Of a stretch of DNA of 64,000 bases, positions 1-8,495 are shown piece after piece. The notes under the pieces are model-generated. The model searched no databases, was not told the origin of the DNA, and saw nothing but the letters and a program-made list of their open reading frames with translations. Within the stretch, counting starts at the first letter, position 1; every line of letters starts with the position of its first letter. This DNA is from Clostridia bacterium. Its GTDB lineage: Bacteria; Bacillota; Clostridia; Lachnospirales; Lachnospiraceae. The stretch covers positions 207,360 through 271,359 of the forward strand of contig CAJTFE010000001.1 in assembly GCA_910575725.1 (NCBI GenBank), written 5' to 3'. The position numbers were made by a program, and so were the translations under genes.

Positions 1-214
1 GCTGGAGCCGAAAAATGTCCAGGACGACGGGATGATTCTGGAATTCAAGGTGCAGGACGAGGAAGAAGAGCGTGAGCTTTCCGACACAGTGCAGGCAGCC
101 TTAAGACAGATTGACGAGCAGAATTATGAGGCTGCGCTTATGGAAAAAGGGATTGCCAAGGAGCGGATAAGAAAGTACGGCTTTGCATTTTGTGGGAAAA
201 AAGTATTGATCGGG
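1..214 (+). repeat. Direct repeat, copy 1 (copy 2 at 1722-1935)
   Basis: Bases 1-214 align without gaps to 1722-1935 with only a handful of substitutions, mostly silent. The repeat is the 3' coding end of two tandem paralogues. Similarity stops abruptly at the last codons of each gene. Its upstream extent cannot be seen because it leaves the window. Confidence 0.9.
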
Positions 215-238
215 GCAGGACATCGCGCAGCGACTTAA
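2..238 (+). CDS. AAA-ATPase-like / PD-(D/E)XK nuclease family protein, 3' end only (runs off window start)
   Basis: The frame is open from the window edge to a TAA at 236-238, so this is the C-terminal tail of a gene that starts outside the window. Its text matches residues about 489-560 of the next gene almost exactly, including the nuclease-core motif ILEFKV. The last residues differ: LIGAGHRAAT here against LIGRG in the neighbour. By family knowledge the domain is the DUF1703/PDDEXK_9 nuclease-like end of AAA-ATPase-like proteins common in gut anaerobes; their biological role is not settled. Two silent changes lie in the run of Glu codons near 70, so the copies are slightly diverged or were homogenised by gene conversion. 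The stop is 17 bases before the next start. Confidence 0.8.
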   Translation: MEPKNVQDDGMILEFKVQDEEEERELSDTVQAALRQIDEQNYEAALMEKGIAKERIRKYGFAFCGKKVLIGAGHRAAT

Positions 239-246
239 AATAGGAG
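222..246 (+). repeat. 25-bp leader repeat carrying a ribosome-binding site (copy 1; copy 2 at 47178-47202)
   Basis: A 25-base segment containing TCGCGCAGCGA followed by an AATAGGAG ribosome-binding site recurs at 47178-47202 with two mismatches. Both copies lie immediately upstream of a start codon (256 here, 47204 there). The first part is a small imperfect palindrome (TCGC, spacer GCA, GCGA). The sharing is seen directly; any function is unknown. Confidence 0.6.
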
Positions 247-255
247 GGAAAATGT

Positions 256-1944
256 GTGGCGAGAACAATAAGTATTGGATGTCAGGATTATGGGACGATT
301 CGAAGAGAAGGTTACTTTTATATAGATAAAACCTCATTCATCCGTGAATGGTGGGAGAGCGGGGACAGCGTAACCCTGATTACACGGCCAAGAAGGTTCG
401 GAAAAACCCTTACCATGAGCATGACAGAGCAGTTTTTCTCTGTAAACTATGCCAAGAGGGAGGATTTATTTGAAGGGCTTTCCGTTTGGGAAGATGAAAA
501 GTTTCGAAAGCTCCAGGGGACGTATCCCGTTATCAGCCTGTCCTTAGCCAATGTGAAGGAAAAGGGATACAAGGCTGCTATCCAGAGGATTTTTCAGATT
601 TTAACGGAGTTGTACAATAAAAATATATTTCTTTTGGAAGGCGATTTGCTGACAGAGGAAGAAAAGGCTTATTTTCGCAGCGTGAATTACCGCATGGAGG
701 AGGTAACGGCTACCTGGGCGGTGTATAAAATGTCGGATTTTCTGTCCCGCTATTATGGGAAAAAGGTGATCATCTTACTGGATGAGTATGATACTCCCAT
801 GCAGGAGGCCTATGTGGATGGATATTGGGAAGAGATGACGGCATTTACGAGAAGCCTTTTTAATGCGGCTTTTAAGACGAATCCGTACCTGGAGCGCGCC
901 CTTATGACAGGCATTACCAGGGTGAGCAGAGAATCGATTTTTTCCGATCTGAATAATCTGAAGGTAGTAACAACTACTTCGGATAAATACGCAGACAGCT
1001 TCGGCTTCACGGAGGAAGAGGTCTTTGCGGCACTGGAAGAATTTGGACTGCCGGAGCGCAAACAGGAGGTAAAGAGGTGGTATGACGGCTTTACTTTTGG
1101 AAGCCAGACAGATATCTACAATCCCTGGTCAATCCTAAATTATCTTGATACAAAGCGGTTAGGCGTCTATTGGGCAAACTCCAGCTCCAACAGTCTGATA
1201 GGAAAGCTGATACGGGAAGGAAATAAGGAAATCAAGCAGGAATTTGAAAATCTGTTAAAAGGCGGAACGCTCAAGGTAGAGATAGATGAGCAGATTGTGT
1301 ACGGGGAGCTTTACGGCAAGAAGAATTCTATCTGGAGCCTTCTGCTTGCAAGCGGTTATCTGAAAACCCTTGAGGTGGAATTCACGGAGGAAAACGGACA
1401 GTGGAATTACAGTCTGGTACTGACCAATAAAGAAGTGGGCATTATGTTTTCCAATATGATCCGCGGCTGGTTTTCCGGTTCCGACAGCAGCTATAACGAA
1501 TTTATAAAAGCCTTGCTGAAAAATGATTTAAAGGCCATGAATGCCTATATGAACCGGGTAGCGCTTGCGACCTTCAGTTATTTTGATACAGGAAAGCGCC
1601 CCTCCGGTTCAGAGCCGGAGCGGTTCTATCACGGCTTTGTACTGGGACTGATGGTGGAGCTTTCTGACCGTTATGTCTTGACCTCCAACCGTGAAAGCGG
1701 TTTTGGCCGGTACGATGTGATGCTGGAGCCGAAAAATGTCCAGGACGACGGGATGATTCTGGAATTCAAGGTGCAGGACGAGGAGGAGGAGCGTGAGCTT
1801 TCCGACACAGTGCAGGCAGCCTTAAGACAGATTGACGAGCAGAATTATGAGGCTGCGCTTATGGAAAAAGGGATTGCCAAGGAGCGGATAAGAAAGTACG
1901 GCTTTGCATTCTGTGGGAAAAAAGTATTGATTGGACGGGGATAA
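256..1944 (+). CDS. AAA-ATPase-like protein with C-terminal PD-(D/E)XK nuclease domain (DUF1703 family)
   Basis: 562 residues, full family length. The GTG start at 256 is chosen because TAGGAGGG ends eight bases upstream. The N-terminal AAA-ATPase_like domain has a Walker A-like P-loop, TRPRRFGKT (residues 43-51), and a Walker B, ILLDEYD, with D176 and E177. The C-terminal PDDEXK_9 domain shows the Asp of RYDVML (about D487) and the E-x-K of LEFKV (E503, K505), so the nuclease core looks intact. Such proteins occur in many near-identical copies in gut Bacillota and Bacteroidota, and their role (mobility, defence or regulation) is unproven. This copy stands in tandem with a relative whose 3' end is nearly identical, which suggests recent duplication. 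A more distant relative lies at 16975. Confidence 0.85.
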   Translation: MARTISIGCQDYGTIRREGYFYIDKTSFIREWWESGDSVTLITRPRRFGKTLTMSMTEQFFSVNYAKREDLFEGLSVWEDEKFRKLQGTYPVISLSLANVKEKGYKAAIQRIFQILTELYNKNIFLLEGDLLTEEEKAYFRSVNYRMEEVTATWAVYKMSDFLSRYYGKKVIILLDEYDTPMQEAYVDGYWEEMTAFTRSLFNAAFKTNPYLERALMTGITRVSRESIFSDLNNLKVVTTTSDKYADSFGFTEEEVFAALEEFGLPERKQEVKRWYDGFTFGSQTDIYNPWSILNYLDTKRLGVYWANSSSNSLIGKLIREGNKEIKQEFENLLKGGTLKVEIDEQIVYGELYGKKNSIWSLLLASGYLKTLEVEFTEENGQWNYSLVLTNKEVGIMFSNMIRGWFSGSDSSYNEFIKALLKNDLKAMNAYMNRVALATFSYFDTGKRPSGSEPERFYHGFVLGLMVELSDRYVLTSNRESGFGRYDVMLEPKNVQDDGMILEFKVQDEEEERELSDTVQAALRQIDEQNYEAALMEKGIAKERIRKYGFAFCGKKVLIGRG

Positions 1945-1974
1945 AGAAGAGGGGGCATGTTTCCTTGGGATGAC

Positions 1975-2003
1975 TTGTAATATCAAAAAGAATTCGCTAT
2001 ACT
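1975..2003 (+). promoter_or_regulatory. Sigma-A-type promoter for the YoaK-family gene
   Basis: TTGTAA (1975-1980), a 17-base spacer, then TATACT (1998-2003), 50 bases upstream of the start at 2053. It lies just after the AAA-type gene, so the YoaK gene probably has its own transcript. Confidence 0.55.
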
Positions 2004-2052
2004 AAAAGGAAGGCAAAAAGGATAAACAGTTTACAAAAAGGAGCGCCAAAAC

Positions 2053-2739
2053 ATGAAGCTTCGTTTGGAAAAGGCATCGGAGTCCTATTTGGTGGGTGTT
2101 TTATTGGCCATTGCAGGCGGATATCTGGATGTCTATACCTACATCTGCCGGGGCGGCGTGTTTGCCAATGCCCAGACAGGCAATATTGTCCTTCTAGGCA
2201 TTAATGTGGCCGATAAGAACTGGGACAAGATTTTATTTTATATGTACCCGATCCTGGCCTTTATGGCGGGAATCCTGATTACGGAGTACGTGCGGAGGAA
2301 ATTCCGCTATAATCCGGGGCTCCACTGGAGGCAGATAGTGATTGTTATTGAGTTTGTGGTACTGTGGGTGATAGCGTTTACCCCTTCCGGCGTGTGTGAT
2401 GATCTTATCAACTCTGCAGTGTCCTTTGTATGCTCCATGCAGGTGGAGAGCTTTCGGCGTTTTAACGGCAGCGCCTATGCCACTACCATGTGCACGGGGA
2501 ATCTGCGCAGCGCCACAGAGCAGCTTTTTTATTATAACATCAACAAAGACAAAGAGGCGCGGAAAAAGAGTCTGCAATATTACGGCATTATTCTCTTTTT
2601 TATCCTGGGTGCAGTCCTGGGAACGGCCATAACCCGGGCTTTTCTGGAACGCTCCGTACTTATTGTCTGCCTTCTGCTGCTTATGGTATTTGTCATTATG
2701 TTTATCCCCCCGGCGGAGCAGGCGCCGCCGGAGAAATAG
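2053..2739 (+). CDS. YoaK family (DUF1275) membrane protein
   Basis: 228 residues, a typical length for the DUF1275/YoaK family of small integral membrane proteins of unknown substrate. The family signature is visible near the N terminus: AGGYLDVYTYICRGGVFANAQTGN at about residues 20-44, with the conserved Asp and the NAQTGN turn. A second conserved stretch is CSMQVESFRRFNG near residue 128. Around five to six hydrophobic segments are spread through the protein. The ribosome-binding site AAAAGGAG sits before the ATG. The next gene starts 30 bases downstream and also encodes a membrane protein, so the two are probably co-transcribed. Transport or export is a family-level guess. Confidence 0.85.
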   Translation: MKLRLEKASESYLVGVLLAIAGGYLDVYTYICRGGVFANAQTGNIVLLGINVADKNWDKILFYMYPILAFMAGILITEYVRRKFRYNPGLHWRQIVIVIEFVVLWVIAFTPSGVCDDLINSAVSFVCSMQVESFRRFNGSAYATTMCTGNLRSATEQLFYYNINKDKEARKKSLQYYGIILFFILGAVLGTAITRAFLERSVLIVCLLLLMVFVIMFIPPAEQAPPEK

Positions 2740-2768
2740 CGTGGAATTTTTGAGAGAGGATAAAAAAC

Positions 2769-3452
2769 GTGGATTATTCGGAAATCGTTTTATTTACCAT
2801 GGAAATTGTGGGAACCATCGCCTTTGCCTCCTCCGGGGCCATGCTGGCCATCCGCAAGAACATGGACTTATTCGGTGTCGGCGTTCTGGGAGTTATCACC
2901 TCTGTGGGAGGCGGAGTCATAAGGGATCTGATTCTGGGCTGCACACCCCCGAATATGTTCCGGAATCCCGTATATACCATGGTAGCTTTAGGGGTATCAA
3001 TCTTTCTGTTTCTTGTTATATATACCCTGCGCAGCTCCCGTCAGAGCATACCCTCTGGGGATGCTAAAGGAGTGCGCGCCCTGCCGGAGAAGCTTGCGGC
3101 GGCCTATGATAAGACGATGACACTCTTTGATGCCCTTGGGCTTGGAATCTTTACGGTAATGGGGATCAATACGGCCCGGACGCTTGGCTATGATCAAAGG
3201 TTTCTTTTGATCTTTGTCGGCGTTATCACAGGCGTGGGAGGCGGACTGCTGCGGGATGTGATAGCGCAGGAAAAGCCCTATATACTGACAAAGCATATCT
3301 ATGCCTGCGCATCCATTGCAGGCGCTTTTGCCTGTGTATACGCAGGGGAAAGACTTGGAGAGCTGGCCGCTATGGCATTGGGGGCCCTTGTTGTAATTCT
3401 TGTGCGCCTTTTGGCGATGCATTACCGGTGGAACCTGCCCCGGATTGGATGA
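2769..3452 (+). CDS. Trimeric intracellular cation channel (TRIC/UPF0126) family protein, YicG/YadS-like
   Basis: 227 residues with two internally related halves, each ending in a glycine-rich helix: GVITSVGGGVIRDLILG in the first and GVITGVGGGLLRDVIAQ in the second. This repeat and the GGGxxRD motif define the bacterial UPF0126/TRIC family, which forms monovalent cation channels in characterised members. About seven transmembrane helices are expected. The GTG start at 2769 is supported by GAGAGAGGA ending eight bases upstream. A hydrophilic loop at about residues 90-115 separates the halves. It follows the YoaK-type gene closely and probably shares its transcript. Confidence 0.88.
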   Translation: MDYSEIVLFTMEIVGTIAFASSGAMLAIRKNMDLFGVGVLGVITSVGGGVIRDLILGCTPPNMFRNPVYTMVALGVSIFLFLVIYTLRSSRQSIPSGDAKGVRALPEKLAAAYDKTMTLFDALGLGIFTVMGINTARTLGYDQRFLLIFVGVITGVGGGLLRDVIAQEKPYILTKHIYACASIAGAFACVYAGERLGELAAMALGALVVILVRLLAMHYRWNLPRIG

Positions 3453-3468
3453 ATACGCAGCCTGCTTG

Positions 3469-3497
3469 TTTACTTTTCCAAAGAAAAATGATACAAT
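3469..3497 (+). promoter_or_regulatory. Probable promoter for ftsK/spoIIIE
   Basis: TTTACT (3469-3474), a 17-base spacer and TACAAT (3492-3497), 40 bases before the ftsK start. The -35 box is weak. Confidence 0.4.
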
Positions 3498-3536
3498 GTC
3501 GAATGGTTAGTTTGAACTGGGAGGGACATAAAGGTT

Positions 3537-6206
3537 ATGGCAACAGGCACATCCGGCAGACGCCGGGCCAGTACAAAAAAGAAAACGACAGCGGCGTCCA
3601 GAAAGGCAGCGGCAAAAAAACGGGAAGAGACGGCATTCATTCGGGATGAGGTTCTCATACTCGTTCTTTTTGCCGTGTCCGTTCTTCTGCTTATCAGCAA
3701 TTTCGGCATTGGCGGGGCTGCAGGCGGATTTGTCAGCAGCGTGATGTTCGGTCTTTTTGGAATATTTGCATATTTACTGCCAATCGGGCTGTTTCTGCTT
3801 ACGGCGTTTTCCATTTCCAACCGGGAGAATACCATTGCGGCGATAAAAGCGGCGGCTATGGGAACGGCGTTCTTTCTTCTGTGCGCAATTGCACAGCTTG
3901 TCAGCGGCGAAAAAGAAGGAGCAGGGACGGCTGGGGCTTTCTATGCTTACAGCGCAGAGCATAAAACGGGAGGCGGCTTTTTCGGAGGCCTGCTCAGTAA
4001 GATGCTTACGGGGGCTTTCGGAACCATCGGAGCCTGGCTGGTGCTTCTGGTGCTTCTGATTATCTGTGTCGTTGTGATCACGGAGCGTTCCTTTATCAGC
4101 GGTGTCAAGACAGGCAGCAAAAAGGTCTACAATACGGCCAGAGAGGATGCGAGACGCCATAAGGCGCTGGCCGACGAACGCAGGGAAGCCCGCAGAAAGG
4201 CCATGGAGGAGCAGGAAGCAAAAGAGGAAGAGGAACGGAAAAAGAGCCGCATGGAGCGGAAGATTTCCGGCGTGGCCCTGGAGGGAACTACCATCAAAAA
4301 AGAAGCCTATACGGATGAGATGCGTGAGATTACCTTGTCGGAGGAACCGGATCTGAAGGATTTGGACGAGATGTTTGAGATTCCCATCCAGCGCCAGAGA
4401 AAGCTCCAGGAGGAACCGGAGGCAGAAGAGGAAGAAGCAGCAGATCAGATCGAAACAGAGACCGTAAGAGAGCTTCGGCCGGAACCGGAAGCCGTACAGG
4501 AGGAGGCTTATCCGGAGGAATGGGAAGAGGAGGAGCCGGAACCGGAACCGGAGGAGCCTCCCCGTATGGATACACGGCAGAGCGCGGCGCCTGCTTCCCG
4601 GGAATTTGCAAGACAGCCTGCGCCGGAGAATTCCGTCCGCCGTGTGGAGCCTGTTTCCCGGGCGAGCGGACAGAGTACGGCCCATTCGAATATTCCGTCC
4701 TCCGGCGGCGGACAGCGCATTTTCAAGAAGGCGCCTTATCAGTATCCGCCTATTCGGCTTTTAAGACAGGTAAAAAATAATGAAAATAAAGACGCAGACC
4801 GGATTCTTAAGGAGACAGCCATTCATCTGCAGCAGATTTTACGTGACTTTGGCGTAGGGGTAACCGTGACCAATGTAAGCCAGGGGCCGTCGGTGACGCG
4901 CTATGAGATTCAGCCGGATCAGGGAGTGAAGGTCAGCAAGATTGTATCCCTGGCGGATGACATCAAGCTGAACCTGGCTGTGGCCGATGTGCGTATCGAG
5001 GCGCCGATTCCGGGAAAAGCGGCCGTAGGTATTGAGGTTCCCAATGCGGAAAATGCCATTGTATCCTTCCGGGAGCTGATTGCATCTGCGGAATTTAAAA
5101 ACCACAAGTCAAAAATCGCTTTTGCAGTGGGAAAAGACATTGCCGGAAAGATTATGGTGACGGATATCGGCAAGATGCCCCATCTGCTGATTGCGGGAGC
5201 CACAGGATCCGGTAAATCTGTCTGTATCAATACCTTGATTATGAGCATTCTCTACAAAGCCGACCCAGAAGAGGTTAAGCTGATTATGGTTGACCCTAAG
5301 GTGGTGGAGCTGAGCGTATACAATGGAATTCCTCATCTTTTCATTCCGGTGGTTACGGATCCCAAGAAGGCGGCCGGCGCTTTAAACTGGGCGGTGGCGG
5401 AGATGACGAAGCGTTACAAGCTGTTTGCGGATTATAACGTAAGGAATCTCCAGGGATACAATGAGAAAATCAAGGGAATCGAGCATATTGAAGATGAGAA
5501 TAAGCCGGAGAAGCTGCCGCAGATTGTCATTGTGGTGGACGAGCTGGCAGACCTTATGATGGTGGCGCCGGGAGAGGTGGAGGATGCCATCTGCCGTCTG
5601 GCGCAGCTGGCGAGAGCGGCCGGCATTCATTTGATTATTGCAACCCAGCGGCCTTCCGTAAATGTTATTACTGGCCTTATTAAGGCAAATATGCCCTCGC
5701 GGATAGCATTTGCCGTGTCTTCCGGCGTGGATTCCCGGACAATTCTGGATATGAACGGGGCGGAGAAGCTTCTGGGAAAGGGCGATATGCTCTTTTATCC
5801 CTATGGATATCCCAAGCCTGTCCGTGTCCAGGGCGCCTTTGTCTCCGATGAGGAAGTAAGCGCTGTGGTGGAATTTTTGAAGGATACCAATGCTGAGGCT
5901 TCCTACAGCAATGAGGTGGAGGAGCATATGAATACCGTTCAGCCGGCATCACTTGACACAGGAGCTTCGGGAGAAGGGCCCCAGCGGGACGCACTGTTTG
6001 CGGAAGCCGGAAAGTTCATTATTGAAAAAGACAAGGCTTCCATCGGCATGCTGCAGCGGTGGTTCAAGGTGGGCTTTAACCGGGCAGCCCGGATTATGGA
6101 TCAGCTGGCAGAGGCTGGAGTCGTGGGGGAGGAAGCAGGAACAAAGCCAAGAGAGATATTGATGACGATGGAAGAATTTGAACAATACATAGAGGAATGT
6201 GTATAA
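3537..6206 (+). CDS. ftsK: DNA translocase FtsK/SpoIIIE
   Basis: 889 residues. This septum-anchored, ATP-driven DNA pump moves chromosome ends during division or sporulation. The N terminus is basic (Ala/Lys-rich, residues 1-35) and is followed by four hydrophobic helices (about 38-185). Next comes a long charged linker rich in Glu, Arg and Pro (about 205-400), then the motor. Walker A is GATGSGKS (554-561); Walker B is [10 protein letters not shown] with D668 and E669. The conserved [11 protein letters not shown] motif follows. The C-terminal gamma winged-helix domain (about 820-885) contains [20 protein letters not shown], the part that reads KOPS-like polarity sequences. Whether this copy serves vegetative division, sporulation or both cannot be decided here. 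Confidence 0.95.
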   Translation: MATGTSGRRRASTKKKTTAASRKAAAKKREETAFIRDEVLILVLFAVSVLLLISNFGIGGAAGGFVSSVMFGLFGIFAYLLPIGLFLLTAFSISNRENTIAAIKAAAMGTAFFLLCAIAQLVSGEKEGAGTAGAFYAYSAEHKTGGGFFGGLLSKMLTGAFGTIGAWLVLLVLLIICVVVITERSFISGVKTGSKKVYNTAREDARRHKALADERREARRKAMEEQEAKEEEERKKSRMERKISGVALEGTTIKKEAYTDEMREITLSEEPDLKDLDEMFEIPIQRQRKLQEEPEAEEEEAADQIETETVRELRPEPEAVQEEAYPEEWEEEEPEPEPEEPPRMDTRQSAAPASREFARQPAPENSVRRVEPVSRASGQSTAHSNIPSSGGGQRIFKKAPYQYPPIRLLRQVKNNENKDADRILKETAIHLQQILRDFGVGVTVTNVSQGPSVTRYEIQPDQGVKVSKIVSLADDIKLNLAVADVRIEAPIPGKAAVGIEVPNAENAIVSFRELIASAEFKNHKSKIAFAVGKDIAGKIMVTDIGKMPHLLIAGATGSGKSVCINTLIMSILYKADPEEVKLIMVDPKVVELSVYNGIPHLFIPVVTDPKKAAGALNWAVAEMTKRYKLFADYNVRNLQGYNEKIKGIEHIEDENKPEKLPQIVIVVDELADLMMVAPGEVEDAICRLAQLARAAGIHLIIATQRPSVNVITGLIKANMPSRIAFAVSSGVDSRTILDMNGAEKLLGKGDMLFYPYGYPKPVRVQGAFVSDEEVSAVVEFLKDTNAEASYSNEVEEHMNTVQPASLDTGASGEGPQRDALFAEAGKFIIEKDKASIGMLQRWFKVGFNRAARIMDQLAEAGVVGEEAGTKPREILMTMEEFEQYIEECV

Positions 6207-6241
6207 AGCAGGTGTCTTTGGAAGAGAAATGAGGGAAGTAC

Positions 6242-7180
6242 ATGCGGTGTCCCAAATGCGGTGCGGAGCTGGAAGCAGGAAGCATTTACTGTAATGTCTG
6301 CCTGCAGGAGCTTCAGATTGTTCCGGACTACGATCCTTTAGATGAAATGGTGATTGGTCAAGAGCCGGAAGAATCCCAAAAGGAAACAGAAGAACAATTA
6401 CATATGGAACAAAAGCCTGTGCCAGGGCAGCTAAAGAAAAAGCTCCGGCAGTCGAAGCTGTTCTGGCAGCTTCTGTGTACATTTTTTGCTGTGCTGGTCT
6501 GCTTTGGGATCTTCCTTCTTTCCTACCGCTCCATGGGAAAGCAGAACAATTATTCCTATCAGCTGAAAAAGGGAAGAGAGTGCATGGAGGCGGAGCAGTA
6601 TGAGGACGCGCTTCCTTTTCTCAAACAGGCACAAAGCCTTCTGGGCAATACGGAGGGAGGCGACATAGAGCCGCTGCGCCTGTTGGCGGAGGTTTATGTC
6701 CAGCTGGACGCAAAGGAGCTTGCACTGGAATGCATGAAGGATGCCATTTTGGTGGAAGCAGCCTGCAGAGGAGATCAATATGAGCTAGAGGAGCTTTATC
6801 TTGAGCTGATGGAGCTGCTGAACCAGACGAAACAGACAAATCTCATCGGGGAAATAATAGAGGAATGCGAGTACGAGGGGATTAAGGAGAAGCTGGAGCC
6901 TTACCGGATTGAAAAGCCTGTCTGTGATATGGCGGAGGGAACTTATCATTATTATGTTACGCTGGAACTGAAAGCAGAATATGGAACCATTTACTATACG
7001 CTGGACGGCACGGAGCCCACGCAGGACAGCATTCGTTATGAAAAGCCCATTGAACTGACAGAGGGAGAGAATCTCTTAAGCGCAGTGGCAATCAACAAAA
7101 AGGGCATGGTCAGCGAACCGCTGGTACAGATATACCGGCTGGAATTTAAATATAACCCAGATATGGACAAGGAGGACTAA
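6242..7180 (+). CDS. Zinc-ribbon membrane protein with TPR-like region and chitobiase-type C-terminal domain
   Basis: 312 residues. The N terminus is a four-cysteine zinc ribbon (CPKCGAELE ... YCNVC, residues 3-18). An acidic linker follows, then one strongly hydrophobic transmembrane helix (about 75-97), so the remainder probably lies outside the membrane. Residues about 105-215 are helical and resemble tetratricopeptide repeats (AEQYEDALPFLKQAQSLL; ELALECMKDAILV). The C-terminal 75 residues carry GTIYYTLDGTEPT, the hallmark of the CHB_HEX_C/Fn3-like beta domain found in surface proteins. Its start lies 35 bases after ftsK. The architecture is seen in sequence; the role is unknown, perhaps envelope-associated scaffolding. 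Confidence 0.75.
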   Translation: MRCPKCGAELEAGSIYCNVCLQELQIVPDYDPLDEMVIGQEPEESQKETEEQLHMEQKPVPGQLKKKLRQSKLFWQLLCTFFAVLVCFGIFLLSYRSMGKQNNYSYQLKKGRECMEAEQYEDALPFLKQAQSLLGNTEGGDIEPLRLLAEVYVQLDAKELALECMKDAILVEAACRGDQYELEELYLELMELLNQTKQTNLIGEIIEECEYEGIKEKLEPYRIEKPVCDMAEGTYHYYVTLELKAEYGTIYYTLDGTEPTQDSIRYEKPIELTEGENLLSAVAINKKGMVSEPLVQIYRLEFKYNPDMDKED

Positions 7181-7183
7181 AGC

Positions 7184-7486
7184 ATGGTAAAACATCTGGT
7201 AATGTGGAATTTCAGGGAGGGTTTCCCGGAGGAAAAAAAGGAGGAGAAGGCCCGGGAGGCAGATGAACGCCTGAAGGCTCTGGTGGGGCAGATTAAAGGG
7301 CTGGCATTTGCAGAGATGCGCCTGAACCGGCTTCCTGGAAGCAGCCGGGAGCTTCTGCTGATTTCGGAGCTTGAGACGCCGGAGGATCTGGATGCCTACC
7401 AAGTACATCCCCTTCATGTGGCAGTGGCGGAGGAAGTGATTAAGCCCGCCGCCTGCGACCGGGTCTGCTTTGATTATGAAATGTAG
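7184..7486 (+). CDS. Dabb (stress-responsive alpha/beta barrel) family protein
   Basis: 100 residues. The opening MVKHLVMWNF and the later DLDAYQVHPLHVAVAEEV match the Dabb ferredoxin-like fold, a dimeric small domain whose substrates are mostly unknown. The central segment is charged and helical. It starts three bases after the stop of the zinc-ribbon protein, so the two form an operon. No active site can be assigned from the sequence. Confidence 0.8.
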   Translation: MVKHLVMWNFREGFPEEKKEEKAREADERLKALVGQIKGLAFAEMRLNRLPGSSRELLLISELETPEDLDAYQVHPLHVAVAEEVIKPAACDRVCFDYEM

Positions 7487-7493
7487 GTTTTAG

Positions 7494-7522
7494 TTGAAAT
7501 CTGACGAAAATTGCATTATGAT
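7494..7522 (+). promoter_or_regulatory. Promoter for the nfnAB-like operon
   Basis: TTGAAA (7494-7499), a 17-base spacer, TATGAT (7517-7522). It gives a leader of about 80 bases before the start at 7611. No riboswitch-like fold was noticed in the leader. Confidence 0.6.
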
Positions 7523-7610
7523 ATTAGAGATGAGTAATTCTGCGCAGTGGATAAGCATATATATTAGAAAATAAGGCACTGTACAAAAATGATACTCCAG
7601 GAGGAAGCAT

Positions 7611-8495
7611 ATGTTCAAGATTTTGAAAGCAGAGCAGCTCTCTGCAAATGTCTACATGAAAGTCGTTCATGCTCCAAGAGTGGCAAAGTCTTGCGAGCCG
7701 GGACAATTTATTATCGTAAAAGTGGACGAGACGGCAGAACGTATTCCGCTGACCATCTGTGATTACGACAGAGAGGCCGGAACCATCACCATCGTGTTCC
7801 AGCCCATCGGCGTTTCCACCCACAAGATGGTGGATCTGAAGGAAGGCGATTTCTTTGAGGATTTTGTAGGCCCCTTAGGAAAGCCCTCTGAGCTGGTAAC
7901 GGATGATTTGGAAGAGGTAAAGAAAAAGAAGGTTGTATTTATCGCCGGCGGCGTGGGAACGGCTCCCGTATATCCCCAGGCAAAATGGCTTCACGATCAT
8001 GGAATCGAGTGCGATATTATCGTAGGCGCCAGAACGAAGGAGCTTCTGATTCTGGAGGATGAGATGAGCAAGGTGGGCAATCTCCATCTGTGTACCGACG
8101 ACGGCAGCTACGGCTTCCACGGCGTGGGAACCGCCATGCTGGAAAAGCTGGTGAGCGAGGGTCACAAGTACGATCTCTGTGTAGCCATCGGCCCCATGAT
8201 TATGATGAAGTTTGCCTGTCTGACCACGAAGAAGCTGGGCATTCCTACCATTGTCAGCATGAATCCGATTATGGTGGACGGAACCGGTATGTGCGGCGCC
8301 TGCCGTGTGCTGGTAGGGGACGAAGTGAAGTTCGCCTGCGTGGACGGACCGGAATTTGACGGCCATCTGATTGATTTTGACCAGGCTATGAAGCGTGCGG
8401 CCATGTATAAGACCGAGGAGGGCAGACGCCTTCTGGCTTACCAGGAGGGAGACACCCATCACGGCGGCTGCGGAAATTGCGGAGGTGACAAATAA
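7611..8495 (+). CDS. nfnA: Sulfide dehydrogenase / NfnA-type ferredoxin-NADP+ reductase small subunit
   Basis: 294 residues, matching the FAD/NAD-binding small subunit that pairs with a glutamate-synthase-like subunit. An N-terminal FAD-binding barrel (PLTICDYD near residue 45) precedes an NAD-binding domain (FIAGGVGTAPVYPQ, about 107-120). Near the C terminus DGTGMCGAC carries D223, C228 and C231, with C243 following. This is the Asp plus three Cys pattern known to bind the [2Fe-2S] cluster in characterised NfnA. The protein ends in a Gly/Cys/His-rich tail (HHGGCGNCGG). In related anaerobes the pair performs electron bifurcation between NADPH, NADH and ferredoxin; a sulfide dehydrogenase role is the alternative name. 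Its stop overlaps the start of the next gene by one base, so translation is coupled. Confidence 0.88.
   Translation: MFKILKAEQLSANVYMKVVHAPRVAKSCEPGQFIIVKVDETAERIPLTICDYDREAGTITIVFQPIGVSTHKMVDLKEGDFFEDFVGPLGKPSELVTDDLEEVKKKKVVFIAGGVGTAPVYPQAKWLHDHGIECDIIVGARTKELLILEDEMSKVGNLHLCTDDGSYGFHGVGTAMLEKLVSEGHKYDLCVAIGPMIMMKFACLTTKKLGIPTIVSMNPIMVDGTGMCGACRVLVGDEVKFACVDGPEFDGHLIDFDQAMKRAAMYKTEEGRRLLAYQEGDTHHGGCGNCGGDK

Noticed and set aside
3774..4685. Minus-strand frame of 303 codons within ftsK
   Set aside because: Arises opposite the Glu/Arg-rich linker of FtsK; Leu/Arg/Phe low-complexity text.
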